A DNA stretch of 64,000 nucleotides. Source: Geomonas ferrireducens (lineage in GTDB: Bacteria > Desulfobacterota > Desulfuromonadia > Geobacterales > Geobacteraceae). The translations under genes and the position numbers were made by a program. The stretch is taken from positions 580,318 to 644,317 of the forward strand of contig NZ_SSYA01000003.1 of the NCBI RefSeq assembly GCF_004917065.1, given 5' to 3'. The notes below the pieces were generated by a model. It ran no database searches. It was not told the DNA's origin and saw only the letters and a program-made list of their open reading frames with translations. This document shows, in pieces, positions 48,925-57,250 of this stretch. Each line of letters starts with the position of its first letter. The stretch's first letter is position 1.

Positions 48925-48980
48925 CCAGTCGGACCAGTCGGACCAGTCGGACCAGTCGGACGAGTCGGACGAGGTCCGAC
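48925..48980. repeat. Tandem 9-bp repeat CCAGTCGGA
   Basis: Four exact CCAGTCGGA units at 48925-48960, then one CGAGTCGGA and a partial inverted CGAGGTCCGAC. It lies between the sensor kinase and regulator genes. It can be read in frame as repeated Val-Gly-Pro if the regulator is started at GTG 48898, but a better start lies downstream of it, so it is more likely non-coding. Confidence 0.8.
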
Positions 48981-49002
48981 AGGAAAACTGAAGGAGCCGC
49001 AT

Positions 49003-50373
49003 TTGAGCGAGAAGAAGAAAATCCTGGTTGTGGACGACGAGGAAAACCTGCGTCACATGCTGCAGGTCCTGCTCAAAAAGCAGGGCTACCTGGTGGAGCA
49101 GGCGCCGGACGGCGCCGAAGCCCTCACCAAGGCACGCGAGGGGAACTACTCCTTCATCCTCTGCGACATCCGCATGCCGGTCATGGACGGCAAAAGCTTT
49201 CTCACCGCCTGCACCAAAGCGGGCGTCGGCGCCACGGTGATCATGATGTCCGCCTACGGTACCGTCGATGACGCCATCGAGTGCATGAAGCTTGGGGCCT
49301 ACGACTACATCTCCAAACCTTTCAACAGCGACGAGGTCGCCCTCGTCCTTAAAAAGGCCGAGGAGCGCGAGCGCCTGAAGGACGAAAACCGCCGCCTGCG
49401 CGAAGAAGTGGGGCGCGGCAGCACCCTTTCGGAGATCATCACCCGCAACGCGAGGATGTCCGAGATCATGCAGCTCGCCAAAAAACTCTCCGAGCACAAG
49501 ACCACGGTTCTTATCCAGGGCGAATCCGGTACCGGCAAGGAACTCATCGCCCGCGCCCTGCACAACTGCGGCTCGCGCAGACAAGGCCCCTTTGTTGCCG
49601 TCAACTGCGGTGCCATACCGGCATCCCTTCTTGAAAGTGAACTCTTCGGTCACGTCAGGGGGGCCTTCACCGACGCGAGCTATGACAAGGTGGGCCTTTT
49701 CGAGGAGGCGGATGGCGGCACCCTTTTTCTGGACGAGATCGCCGAGCTGCCGTTGCCGTTGCAAGTGAAACTGTTACGCGTGCTCCAGGAAGGAGAGATT
49801 CGCCGGGTAGGCGGGGCGGCCGCCACGAAGGTCGACGTTCGGGTGGTGTCCGCGACGAGCCGCGACCTCGTTCAGGAGATCGCAAACGGAACGTTCCGGG
49901 AGGACCTCTACTTCCGGCTCAACGTCTTCGCCCTTTCCCTCCCGCCACTGCGTGCGCGCATCGAGGATGTGCCTCTTCTGGTCGAGCATTTCCTGCAGAA
50001 ATACGGCGCGCTGATGGGAAAGCCGGGGGTGCGCCCCACGCCCGAGGCCCTGCAGGCGCTGGTGCACTACCGCTGGCCCGGCAACGTACGGGAACTTGAG
50101 AACTGCATAGAGCGCGGTCTTGTCCTTTGTGAAGGAACCGCTCTCGGGCTGGCTGCCCTCCCCGAGGGGGTGCGCGAGGAAGCGGGTCTTGGACGGTCGC
50201 TGCCTGAGCTGCCCGATTCGCTCTCCATCAAGAAAGGAGCAGAGGCGCTGGAGCGCCGGCTCATAGTGCGTGCCCTCGAACAGACGGGAGGCAACCGCAC
50301 TCATGCGGCGCGCCTGCTCGAGATCAGCCATCGCGCCCTTTTGTACAAGTTGAAGGAGTACGATCTCGGTTAA
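49003..50373 (+). CDS. Sigma-54-dependent response regulator (PilR-like) with GAFTDA loop
   Basis: 456 residues from TTG 49003, chosen because AAGGAG sits 6 bases upstream; the longer frame from GTG 48898 translates the tandem repeat. Receiver 1-120 (KILVVDDEENLRHMLQVLLK, phospho-Asp in CDIRMPVMDG). AAA+ domain with GESGTGKELIARAL and GGTLFLDEIAELPLP. The sigma-54 contact loop reads GAFTDA rather than GAFTGA. A Fis-type HTH is at the end (NRTHAARLLEISHRALLYKL). It is downstream of the PilS-like kinase, and the next gene has a sigma-54 promoter at 50519-50534, its probable target. Confidence 0.92.
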   Translation: MSEKKKILVVDDEENLRHMLQVLLKKQGYLVEQAPDGAEALTKAREGNYSFILCDIRMPVMDGKSFLTACTKAGVGATVIMMSAYGTVDDAIECMKLGAYDYISKPFNSDEVALVLKKAEERERLKDENRRLREEVGRGSTLSEIITRNARMSEIMQLAKKLSEHKTTVLIQGESGTGKELIARALHNCGSRRQGPFVAVNCGAIPASLLESELFGHVRGAFTDASYDKVGLFEEADGGTLFLDEIAELPLPLQVKLLRVLQEGEIRRVGGAAATKVDVRVVSATSRDLVQEIANGTFREDLYFRLNVFALSLPPLRARIEDVPLLVEHFLQKYGALMGKPGVRPTPEALQALVHYRWPGNVRELENCIERGLVLCEGTALGLAALPEGVREEAGLGRSLPELPDSLSIKKGAEALERRLIVRALEQTGGNRTHAARLLEISHRALLYKLKEYDLG

Positions 50374-50518
50374 CCGCCCCTGCGGTGCCAATTTTTTGCG
50401 GAGTCGGTGGCTCTGCTATGAAAAAAATGCATACGTTTCCGATTGCAGCCGTGGTATGGTATGGCGCAACTGTGCGGATTGAGGCGGAAACGGCGACAGG
50501 CTGATGTGCCTTCGTTCG

Positions 50519-50534
50519 AGGCATGGTTGTTGCT
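50519..50534 (+). promoter_or_regulatory. Sigma-54 (RpoN) -24/-12 promoter of the DsbC-like / PilY1 / minor pilin operon
   Basis: AGGCATGGTTGTTGCT matches TGGCAYRNNNNTTGCW except for the first base. The -24 GG and -12 GC are correctly spaced, and it lies 42 bp before the start codon at 50576 and just downstream of a sigma-54 activator gene. Confidence 0.7.
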
Positions 50535-50575
50535 GCCAACCCCGGGGCAATAAAAATCACGTATGAGGTGTACTG

Positions 50576-51358
50576 ATGTCGTTGTGGAAAGTTCTCGCCA
50601 CTTTTACCTTTGCAGCAGCCGTTTCCTTCTCCTCCCAAGCCTTCGCCATGTCGCAAGGTTGCACCGGTGAATGCGCATCATGCCATTCGATAACCCTCCA
50701 GGAGGCGAGCGGTCTCTTAAAGGAGATCGGCTCGGTCAAGGACGTCAAGCCGGCACCGGTGCGTGGGCTCTACGAGGTCACCTTCGAACAGCAAGGGCAA
50801 ACGGGAGTCGCGTATCTCGACTACGGCAAAAAGCACATCATAGCCGGCCAGGTCTTCGACATCGCCTCGCGGCAGCCGGTGGGAGGTTCGGCGCAGGCTG
50901 CGCGCCAGGAGCGCAAGGATCACTTGGACCCTGCCACGCTAACCACGGATAACGCCCTGGTACTCGGCAACCCCAAGGGGAAGAAGAAGCTCTACGTCTT
51001 CACCGACCCGGAGTGCCCGTATTGCGCGAAGGCACACGTCGAGCTGAAAAAACTGGCGGCCATGGAGCCCGACCTTGCCATCTACATCAAGCTCTTCCCG
51101 CTCAAGATGCACCCGAAGGCCTACGACAAGTCCCGCGTAATCCTGTCGCGCAATTCGATGGAACTCCTCGACCAGTCCTTCGCAGGGAAGCCGCTTCCCG
51201 CCGCGACCGATAAGGATGCGAAGAAACCGGTCGATGATACTATCAGTTTCGCCGCCGCCAACGGCATCAACTCGACCCCGACACTCGTGCTCCAGAACGG
51301 GCGCATCGTCGTCGGCTACCAGGATGCGGCGGCCATGCAGCAGTTGCTGACAAGGTAA
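50576..51358 (+). CDS. DsbC-like thiol:disulfide isomerase with N-terminal CXXCH motif
   Basis: 260 residues, periplasmic by its signal peptide (FTFAAAVSFSSQAFA). After it comes CTGECASCH; the CASCH at 33-37 fits a c-type heme attachment site. A DsbC-like dimerisation domain follows (VKPAPVRGLYEVTF, YLDYGKKHIIAGQVFDI), then a thioredoxin domain with active site DPECPYCAKAH (CPYC at 147-150) and the cis-Pro region GINSTPTLVLQNGRIVVGY. It probably isomerises disulfides. It lies directly upstream of PilY1, which is very Cys-rich, so PilY1 folding is the likely task. The CXXCH could bind heme or act as an extra thiol pair. Confidence 0.85.
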   Translation: MSLWKVLATFTFAAAVSFSSQAFAMSQGCTGECASCHSITLQEASGLLKEIGSVKDVKPAPVRGLYEVTFEQQGQTGVAYLDYGKKHIIAGQVFDIASRQPVGGSAQAARQERKDHLDPATLTTDNALVLGNPKGKKKLYVFTDPECPYCAKAHVELKKLAAMEPDLAIYIKLFPLKMHPKAYDKSRVILSRNSMELLDQSFAGKPLPAATDKDAKKPVDDTISFAAANGINSTPTLVLQNGRIVVGYQDAAAMQQLLTR

Positions 51359-51415
51359 GCGACATTGAATCACGCACATCTTCGACCGAATCAAATCTCC
51401 AATACGAGGTGTTCA

Positions 51416-54400
51416 ATGGGAACCACTATGAACAGGCTCTTCATCAAGAAATTGCTGCTCATTTTATCTGTCATGCTTGTCCCAGCCTCAGTATTGGCTG
51501 CTACTGATCCGGGTGATAACTGGTGCATAACCCCGGCCTTCATCTCCGGCGGTATCAAGCCGAACCTTTTGCTGATGATCGATAACTCGGCCAGTATGTA
51601 CGATTTAGGCTACATCGCGGGATCGACCTCGGCTGCCCCGACCTATACCTGCGGCACCGGGTCCGGCTCCGCTACGGTTTCTTCGTCCTATTGCTTCGAC
51701 AACACCTACGACAATACCAAGGACTACGAAGGGTACTTCAGCAAGCTCAACAGCGACGGTACTTTTACCTATCCCGTGTACCAGTACTCGGGCGGGAAGT
51801 TCCAAGAGATCACAACCGGCGTTCCCACCGACACCGGCACCGGGATTTACCGGACCAGTTACGTCTTCATACAGATGTCCGGCAGCAGCAGTGCTACACC
51901 TCCCGACAGGGTCGTATCTTCCTTCATAGCCAGCGGCAGGTTCCTCAACTGGCTTGCGGCCTCGAAGTTCGACATCGAGAAGAAGATCCTGACTGGCGGC
52001 AAGTACGGCTCCGGCGTGCTGCAAAGCGAGAGCAGGGGGTGCGTGGGGCGGCGCTTCGTGAAGGTCTTACCCGCTCTCTCCGGCCTTTCATTTGCGGTGC
52101 GCGGTCCTACCGCCGTGGAACCCTACTACGACCCGAGCACGCAGGGCGGAGGTACCCGCATCGAGATCTTCGAGGGGACCTACAACCAGAGTGACTGCCA
52201 GTGCGCGGTCTACAACTGGAGCAGCGGGAACTACGGCCAGGCCAGCACCGATACCAAGAACTGCCTGTCCACCACCAATGCAGACAACGCACTTGCCACC
52301 ATCAACCACACCCAGCAGGCCTGCTGGAAGATCAAGGACAACATCAGGACCGGGGCGACCGGCGACGCAATCTGGCAGGGGGTGAGCATCAACAGCCTCG
52401 AGACCGCATGCGACAACGTTTATTCAGACCCTAAAAACCCGATTTCCCCGTCTGCCATCACCGACGAGTCCAGCGGCAACTACATCTGCACCAGTGCGGC
52501 GACCCACACGGCCCCGGTCGCACCATACATCGGCACCAGCTCGGACACCACCGGTTTCATCGGCAAGTGCTATAACCTGGGCGGCACCAAGTTCGGCGGC
52601 GGAAGCTCGACAGATGACTGCGTGAAGAACGAGATCCTGCACTACTGCATGGGGCAGAACTCCGCCGAGGTAACCGACCCTTCCTCGGTCATCCCCACCA
52701 GCGGCAACATCCCGTCGGTACTGATGGACGCCGGCGTGCGCGCCATCGGCTCGCCGGTCGGCCCTGCAGGGAAGCCGGGTTACTGCTCCCGCGCTACCTC
52801 GACCACCTGCTCCACCGATGGGGACTGCACCGCAAAGGTGTGCTCCAACGCTCCGAGCACGAGCTGCACCAGCGATGCGAACTGCACCTCACCCGGCGTC
52901 TGCGTGCCACAAACCTGCAACAACCCCTTCTACGCAAAGGTGGCCGTCTCATCCGCACCGAGCGGCCTCATCAACGACTTTGCCGGCAGCATTCGTTTCG
53001 GCGTGATGAGCTTCAACAAGTTCGGCTCTGCGAGCGAGTGCGGATCCATCCTCGACATGCCTTGTCCCAAGTTCTGCTCCGGCAACACCAACAAGGTCTG
53101 CAGCAAAGATGCGGACTGCCTTAGCAGTCTGAACGAAGGGACCTGTCAGGACCCCACGCCCCCGAATAGGGATGGCGGCGTGGTGCTCAACACCATCGGC
53201 TCGGCCGTCGGCGACCACAGCTCCGGCATTATCAACACCATCGACGGCCTCCAAGCGGTTTCCTGGACCCCCTTCGCCGAGGCGTACTACAACGCCATCG
53301 CCTATTTCGTCAAGGATGCCACCGCGACCACGGCTACCTTGAACTCGACCAAGTTCACGCCGACAGCAGCCGCCATTCAGGCGCCGCTTGCGAGCACGCA
53401 AGACCCCGCGCTCAACAACCAGAACCCGATCCAGTTCCGCTGCCAGCAAAACAACGTCTTGCTGATCACTGACGGTTCCTCGACCGCCGACAAGAACGAC
53501 ACCATGAGGAACAAGGTCACTGACACCTCCAACTACTTCAGGGACCCGGCCACCCTCGCCGAGACCGGCTCCACCGCAGGGGTGTGCGGCAGCTACGGTG
53601 GGAGTGCCTACCTCCACGACCTGAGCTACTTCGCCTATCACCGCAACCTCTTCGACCCCAGCCAGATCTGCCACGGTACCGGCGCCACCACCTGCGAAAA
53701 TTCGCAAACCATAAAGACACACGTCGTGTACAACGCGCCGTCCAGCACCGGCACGACCAACGTCTGCGATCCCTACGTGCAGATGAACATGACGGCGACC
53801 AACGGCGGCACCACGCTGCACAACCCGAACAACCCGACGCAACTGAGGACCGAACTCAAAACCGCCCTCGAGAGCATCGCCGGTGGGGCCGCCTCGGGTA
53901 CCGCGGCCTCCATCTTGAGCAACAGCGAGGGGAGCGGCGCCAACATACTGCAGGCGGTGTTCTATCCGAAGAAAGTATTCGCGGACCAGACCGAAGCCAA
54001 GTGGATCGGCGAGATGCAGAACCTCTGGTACTTCGTGGACCCGCAGATCAACCGCTCGACCATCCGCGAGGATACCGATCAGAACAACATCTTCGACCTG
54101 ATCCAGGACAAGGTGGTCAGCTTCCGCTTCGATAGCACGGACAACACCACCTACGCCTACACCTCCATTGACCAAAACGGCGATGGCTCAGGCGACACCG
54201 CCGAGGTGAAGGTGGACGCCGACTCCGTGAAGAGTATCTGGCGTGCGGGCAAGAAACTCTGGGCGCGTCCTTTGACCGGCACCGGCGCGAGGCCGCGGAG
54301 AATCAAGACGAGCATCAACGGCACTTCGCTCATCGACTTCTCCTCAGATACCTTCAAAGGGGATGCCGGTGTCGACAACTCGGCGACGCTGATGCCCTAC

Positions 54401-56344
54401 CTGGACCTCACGGACAGTGGTGTCGCCACCAACCTGATCAACTACGTGCACGGACTGGAGCAGACCGGCTACCGCAGCCGGACCGTCTCCATCAAGGATA
54501 CCCCCACCAGCACGCCGGTTTCCGGCATTTGGCGGCTGGGCGATATCATCTCTTCGACGCCGCGCATCCAGTCCAATCTCAAGCTGAACACATACAACCT
54601 GCAGGCTCCCAGCGGCTACAGCGACAGCTCGTACGCGTCGTACATAGCCTCCAATGACTACGGCAAGCGCGGCATGGTGTATGTTGGCGCCAATGACGGT
54701 ATGCTGCACGCCTTCAACTTCGGCAAACTCGACGTTACGGCGAGCGGCACCCAGAAGGCGACGCTGACAAAGCTGGAGAGTACCGACCCGGCGCTTGGGG
54801 AGGAGATGTGGGCCTACATCCCCAAACAGGCGCTTCCATACTTGAAGTACTACGCCGATACCAACTATAACCATCTCTACTACATCGACGGCGCCACCGT
54901 GCTCTTCGACGCGAGTATCGGCGCCCCCAGCGGCATCAGCGGTTGTACCGACTCGACCTATTACAACTGCGACCGGCTGAACACGGTGGTCGACAGCAGC
55001 AACAACCTCGACAGCGACAAGAACCCATGGCGCAGCATTCTGATCGGCGGCATGGGGCTTGGCGGGGCCTCGTCATCGAACTGCAGCGATCCCGCTACCA
55101 ACAACTGCGTGCCGACACCGCGCATGGACCCCGTCACCACCACCAAAGGGCTCGGCGTCTCCACCTATTTTGCCCTCGACGTCAGCGACCCCAAAAACCC
55201 CTCGCTGATGTGGGAGTTCAACCGCCCCACTGATAATGACCTCGGTTTCACCACCACCGGTCCCGCCATCGTCAGGGTGGGGGACAAAGGGAAGAACGGG
55301 CGCTGGTTTGCAGTTTTCGGCTCCGGGCCCACCGGTCCGGTCGACACCGACGGCAATCAATTCCAGGGACGTTCCAACCAACGTCTCAAGTTCTTCGTGG
55401 TGGATCTGAAGACGGGCGCCCTGGTGGGGGATCCTCTCGACTCCGGGATCGACAACGCCTTCGCCGGTTCCATGATCGGTGCTTCCATAGATACCGACCG
55501 CTGGAACCCCTGGGCCGCCGGCAATTACCAGGATGACGCCATCCTGGTCGGCTTCACCAAGAAGACCGGTACCGGCACCTCCGCCACTTGGACCGACGGC
55601 GGAGTGCTCAGGATCATGACCAACAACGACACCAATCCCGCCAACTGGATTGTGAGCAAGGTGGTTGACGGGGTAGGCCCGGTGGTGACTGCCATCGCCA
55701 GGCTGCAGGACCGCAAGAACATGAACCTCTGGTACTACTTCGGGACCGGCCGCTACTACTACCGGGCCGGGAGTTCCATCGACGACTACAGCTCGCGGCG
55801 CTCAATCTACGGCCTGAAGGATCCCTGCTACAACACCGCCGCCGTTCCCGGCAACAGGCTGGACCCGAACTGCAGTACCACCATCAGCGCCGGCAACATC
55901 ACGGACCAGTCTCCAGACACCATCTCCACTTCAATCGGCAGCGGCGGGTGGAAAATCGACCTGGATGTCTCGACGACCGCTTACGGTGCCGAACGAGTTG
56001 TCTCCGACCTGGTGACGCTGACCAACGGCACCGTTTTCGCCACCACCTTCGAGCCTACATCGGACGCATGCGGCTTCGGCGGCAATTCCTTCCTGTGGGC
56101 ATTGGGCTACAACACCGGCGGCAGGCCAAGCGACGCGGCTCTCTCAGGCAAGGCTCTGATCCAGCTCTCGACGGGTGAGTTCAAGGAGGTCGACCTTGCC
56201 CAGGCATTCGGCAGCGGCGCGACGCGAGCGTATCGGCGCAGTGCGACACCCATGACCGGAAAGCCGCCGGCGGATTCGTTCCCGGTGGTCAGCAAGAGCG
56301 CCAATAAGCCGGTCAAGAAGATCCTGCATATCCAGGAGCGCTGA
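51416..56344 (+). CDS. pilY1: PilY1-type pilus tip / biogenesis protein, Cys-rich
   Basis: 1,642 residues from ATG 51416 (GAGGTG upstream). Signal peptide 10-29. A von Willebrand A-like segment with the MIDAS motif LLLMIDNSASM (DNSAS at 56-60) opens the mature protein. Residues about 455-580 contain several short Cys modules of the form C-S-x-D-x-D-C (CSTDGDC, CTSDANC, CSKDADC). The C-terminal part (about 1040-1560) is the PilY1 beta-propeller, with GMVYVGANDGMLHAFNFG, EEMWAYIPKQALPYL and LMWEFNRPTDNDLG. PilY1 sits at the pilus tip or outer membrane and promotes pilus extension, adhesion and surface sensing. It is encoded with its DsbC-like folding helper and the minor pilins. Confidence 0.92.
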   Translation: MGTTMNRLFIKKLLLILSVMLVPASVLAATDPGDNWCITPAFISGGIKPNLLLMIDNSASMYDLGYIAGSTSAAPTYTCGTGSGSATVSSSYCFDNTYDNTKDYEGYFSKLNSDGTFTYPVYQYSGGKFQEITTGVPTDTGTGIYRTSYVFIQMSGSSSATPPDRVVSSFIASGRFLNWLAASKFDIEKKILTGGKYGSGVLQSESRGCVGRRFVKVLPALSGLSFAVRGPTAVEPYYDPSTQGGGTRIEIFEGTYNQSDCQCAVYNWSSGNYGQASTDTKNCLSTTNADNALATINHTQQACWKIKDNIRTGATGDAIWQGVSINSLETACDNVYSDPKNPISPSAITDESSGNYICTSAATHTAPVAPYIGTSSDTTGFIGKCYNLGGTKFGGGSSTDDCVKNEILHYCMGQNSAEVTDPSSVIPTSGNIPSVLMDAGVRAIGSPVGPAGKPGYCSRATSTTCSTDGDCTAKVCSNAPSTSCTSDANCTSPGVCVPQTCNNPFYAKVAVSSAPSGLINDFAGSIRFGVMSFNKFGSASECGSILDMPCPKFCSGNTNKVCSKDADCLSSLNEGTCQDPTPPNRDGGVVLNTIGSAVGDHSSGIINTIDGLQAVSWTPFAEAYYNAIAYFVKDATATTATLNSTKFTPTAAAIQAPLASTQDPALNNQNPIQFRCQQNNVLLITDGSSTADKNDTMRNKVTDTSNYFRDPATLAETGSTAGVCGSYGGSAYLHDLSYFAYHRNLFDPSQICHGTGATTCENSQTIKTHVVYNAPSSTGTTNVCDPYVQMNMTATNGGTTLHNPNNPTQLRTELKTALESIAGGAASGTAASILSNSEGSGANILQAVFYPKKVFADQTEAKWIGEMQNLWYFVDPQINRSTIREDTDQNNIFDLIQDKVVSFRFDSTDNTTYAYTSIDQNGDGSGDTAEVKVDADSVKSIWRAGKKLWARPLTGTGARPRRIKTSINGTSLIDFSSDTFKGDAGVDNSATLMPYLDLTDSGVATNLINYVHGLEQTGYRSRTVSIKDTPTSTPVSGIWRLGDIISSTPRIQSNLKLNTYNLQAPSGYSDSSYASYIASNDYGKRGMVYVGANDGMLHAFNFGKLDVTASGTQKATLTKLESTDPALGEEMWAYIPKQALPYLKYYADTNYNHLYYIDGATVLFDASIGAPSGISGCTDSTYYNCDRLNTVVDSSNNLDSDKNPWRSILIGGMGLGGASSSNCSDPATNNCVPTPRMDPVTTTKGLGVSTYFALDVSDPKNPSLMWEFNRPTDNDLGFTTTGPAIVRVGDKGKNGRWFAVFGSGPTGPVDTDGNQFQGRSNQRLKFFVVDLKTGALVGDPLDSGIDNAFAGSMIGASIDTDRWNPWAAGNYQDDAILVGFTKKTGTGTSATWTDGGVLRIMTNNDTNPANWIVSKVVDGVGPVVTAIARLQDRKNMNLWYYFGTGRYYYRAGSSIDDYSSRRSIYGLKDPCYNTAAVPGNRLDPNCSTTISAGNITDQSPDTISTSIGSGGWKIDLDVSTTAYGAERVVSDLVTLTNGTVFATTFEPTSDACGFGGNSFLWALGYNTGGRPSDAALSGKALIQLSTGEFKEVDLAQAFGSGATRAYRRSATPMTGKPPADSFPVVSKSANKPVKKILHIQER

Positions 56345-56347
56345 TTG

Positions 56348-56833
56348 ATGAGAGAGAGAGGCTTTACACTTGTCGAGTTGGTCGTGGTGGTCGGCATCAT
56401 CGGGATACTGCTTGCCATAGCCACCCAGCAGTTCAGCCAGATGCAGCAGAAGGCCGCCATTGAGGCGCAAGCGAGGAAGGTGTACAGCAAGCTAACCGAG
56501 ATACGCGCGGAGGCCATGTACACCCGGACGCCGCGCGCTGTCACCATCAGCGGAAATCAAATCAACACTTATGCCAGCAACGACACCACCGCCGCGCCAC
56601 TTTCCGTTCTTCAGTTCGGCCTACCCATGGTCATGAACGTTTCACCCGGCAAGGTAGTGTTCGACGGACAGGGGGTGATGCAGTCCGACGACCTTTCGGT
56701 CTGCGTCCAGCCGGACGGCTCCGGGAGCAACCTCGGGAGCTTCGACAGCGTTGTCGTCTCCGCCGTGCGCAGCTACATGGGAAAAAGACAAACCGGAGGG
56801 GCCTGTGCGCCAGCAAACATTACTCAAAAATAG
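56348..56833 (+). CDS. fimU: Minor prepilin, GspH/FimT-FimU type (set 1)
   Basis: 161 residues with a very short prepilin leader: MRERG, then FTLVELVVVVGIIGILLAIA, with cleavage after Gly and the conserved Glu at +5. The globular part (about 30-161) is GspH-like, ending in CVQPDGSGS ... GGACAP with two Cys likely to form a disulfide. An in-frame TTG just before the ATG is an alternative start. FimU-type minor pilins help prime pilus assembly with PilV, PilW, PilX and PilY1, all encoded here in that order. It overlaps pilV by 29 bp. Confidence 0.85.
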   Translation: MRERGFTLVELVVVVGIIGILLAIATQQFSQMQQKAAIEAQARKVYSKLTEIRAEAMYTRTPRAVTISGNQINTYASNDTTAAPLSVLQFGLPMVMNVSPGKVVFDGQGVMQSDDLSVCVQPDGSGSNLGSFDSVVVSAVRSYMGKRQTGGACAPANITQK

Positions 56834-57215
56834 CGACGGCTTTACGCTGGTGGAGCTGATGGCCGCACTGATCATCGTGGCAGTCGGCATGTTCGGTGTG
56901 CTACAGATGATCAACGTCACCCTGCAGCACAACCTCCAGAACGAGGTACGCAACGAGGGGGTGCGCATCGGCGAGAAGTACATGACCGACCTGAGGGGAA
57001 AGACCTTCGGCGTCTACTCCTCTCCGTATACGACTTTCGTCGAGAACGGGAAGATCCGGGGGGCGGTCAAGCCGTACACCGTGGAACGGACCTCGCAGGT
57101 GCTTGCCTCCGATGGGGGGGGGGCGAGCACGTACCAGCTGATGGTCAACGTAAGGTGGTCGTTGCGCAACGCGAATTACCAGAACGAGGTGGTCACTGTG
57201 AAGGTTCGACCGTGA
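56805..57215 (+). CDS. pilV: Minor prepilin, PilV type (set 1)
   Basis: 136 residues from GTG 56805, chosen for the GGAGG site 6 bases upstream; longer frames reach into fimU. Leader RQQTLLKNSDG, then FTLVELMAALIIVAVGMFGV. The domain resembles PilV/GspI minor pilins. It overlaps fimU at its start, and its stop lies 36 bp before pilW. PilV is part of the FimU-PilV-PilW-PilX complex thought to sit under PilY1 at the pilus tip. Confidence 0.82.
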   Translation: MRQQTLLKNSDGFTLVELMAALIIVAVGMFGVLQMINVTLQHNLQNEVRNEGVRIGEKYMTDLRGKTFGVYSSPYTTFVENGKIRGAVKPYTVERTSQVLASDGGGASTYQLMVNVRWSLRNANYQNEVVTVKVRP

Positions 57216-57250
57216 GACGCGGAACGCAGCGGCCGGCAAAGGGACTTCGT

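Noticed and set aside
48925-48980. CRISPR-like array
   Set aside because: The 9-bp units are contiguous, with no spacers, and there are no cas genes nearby.
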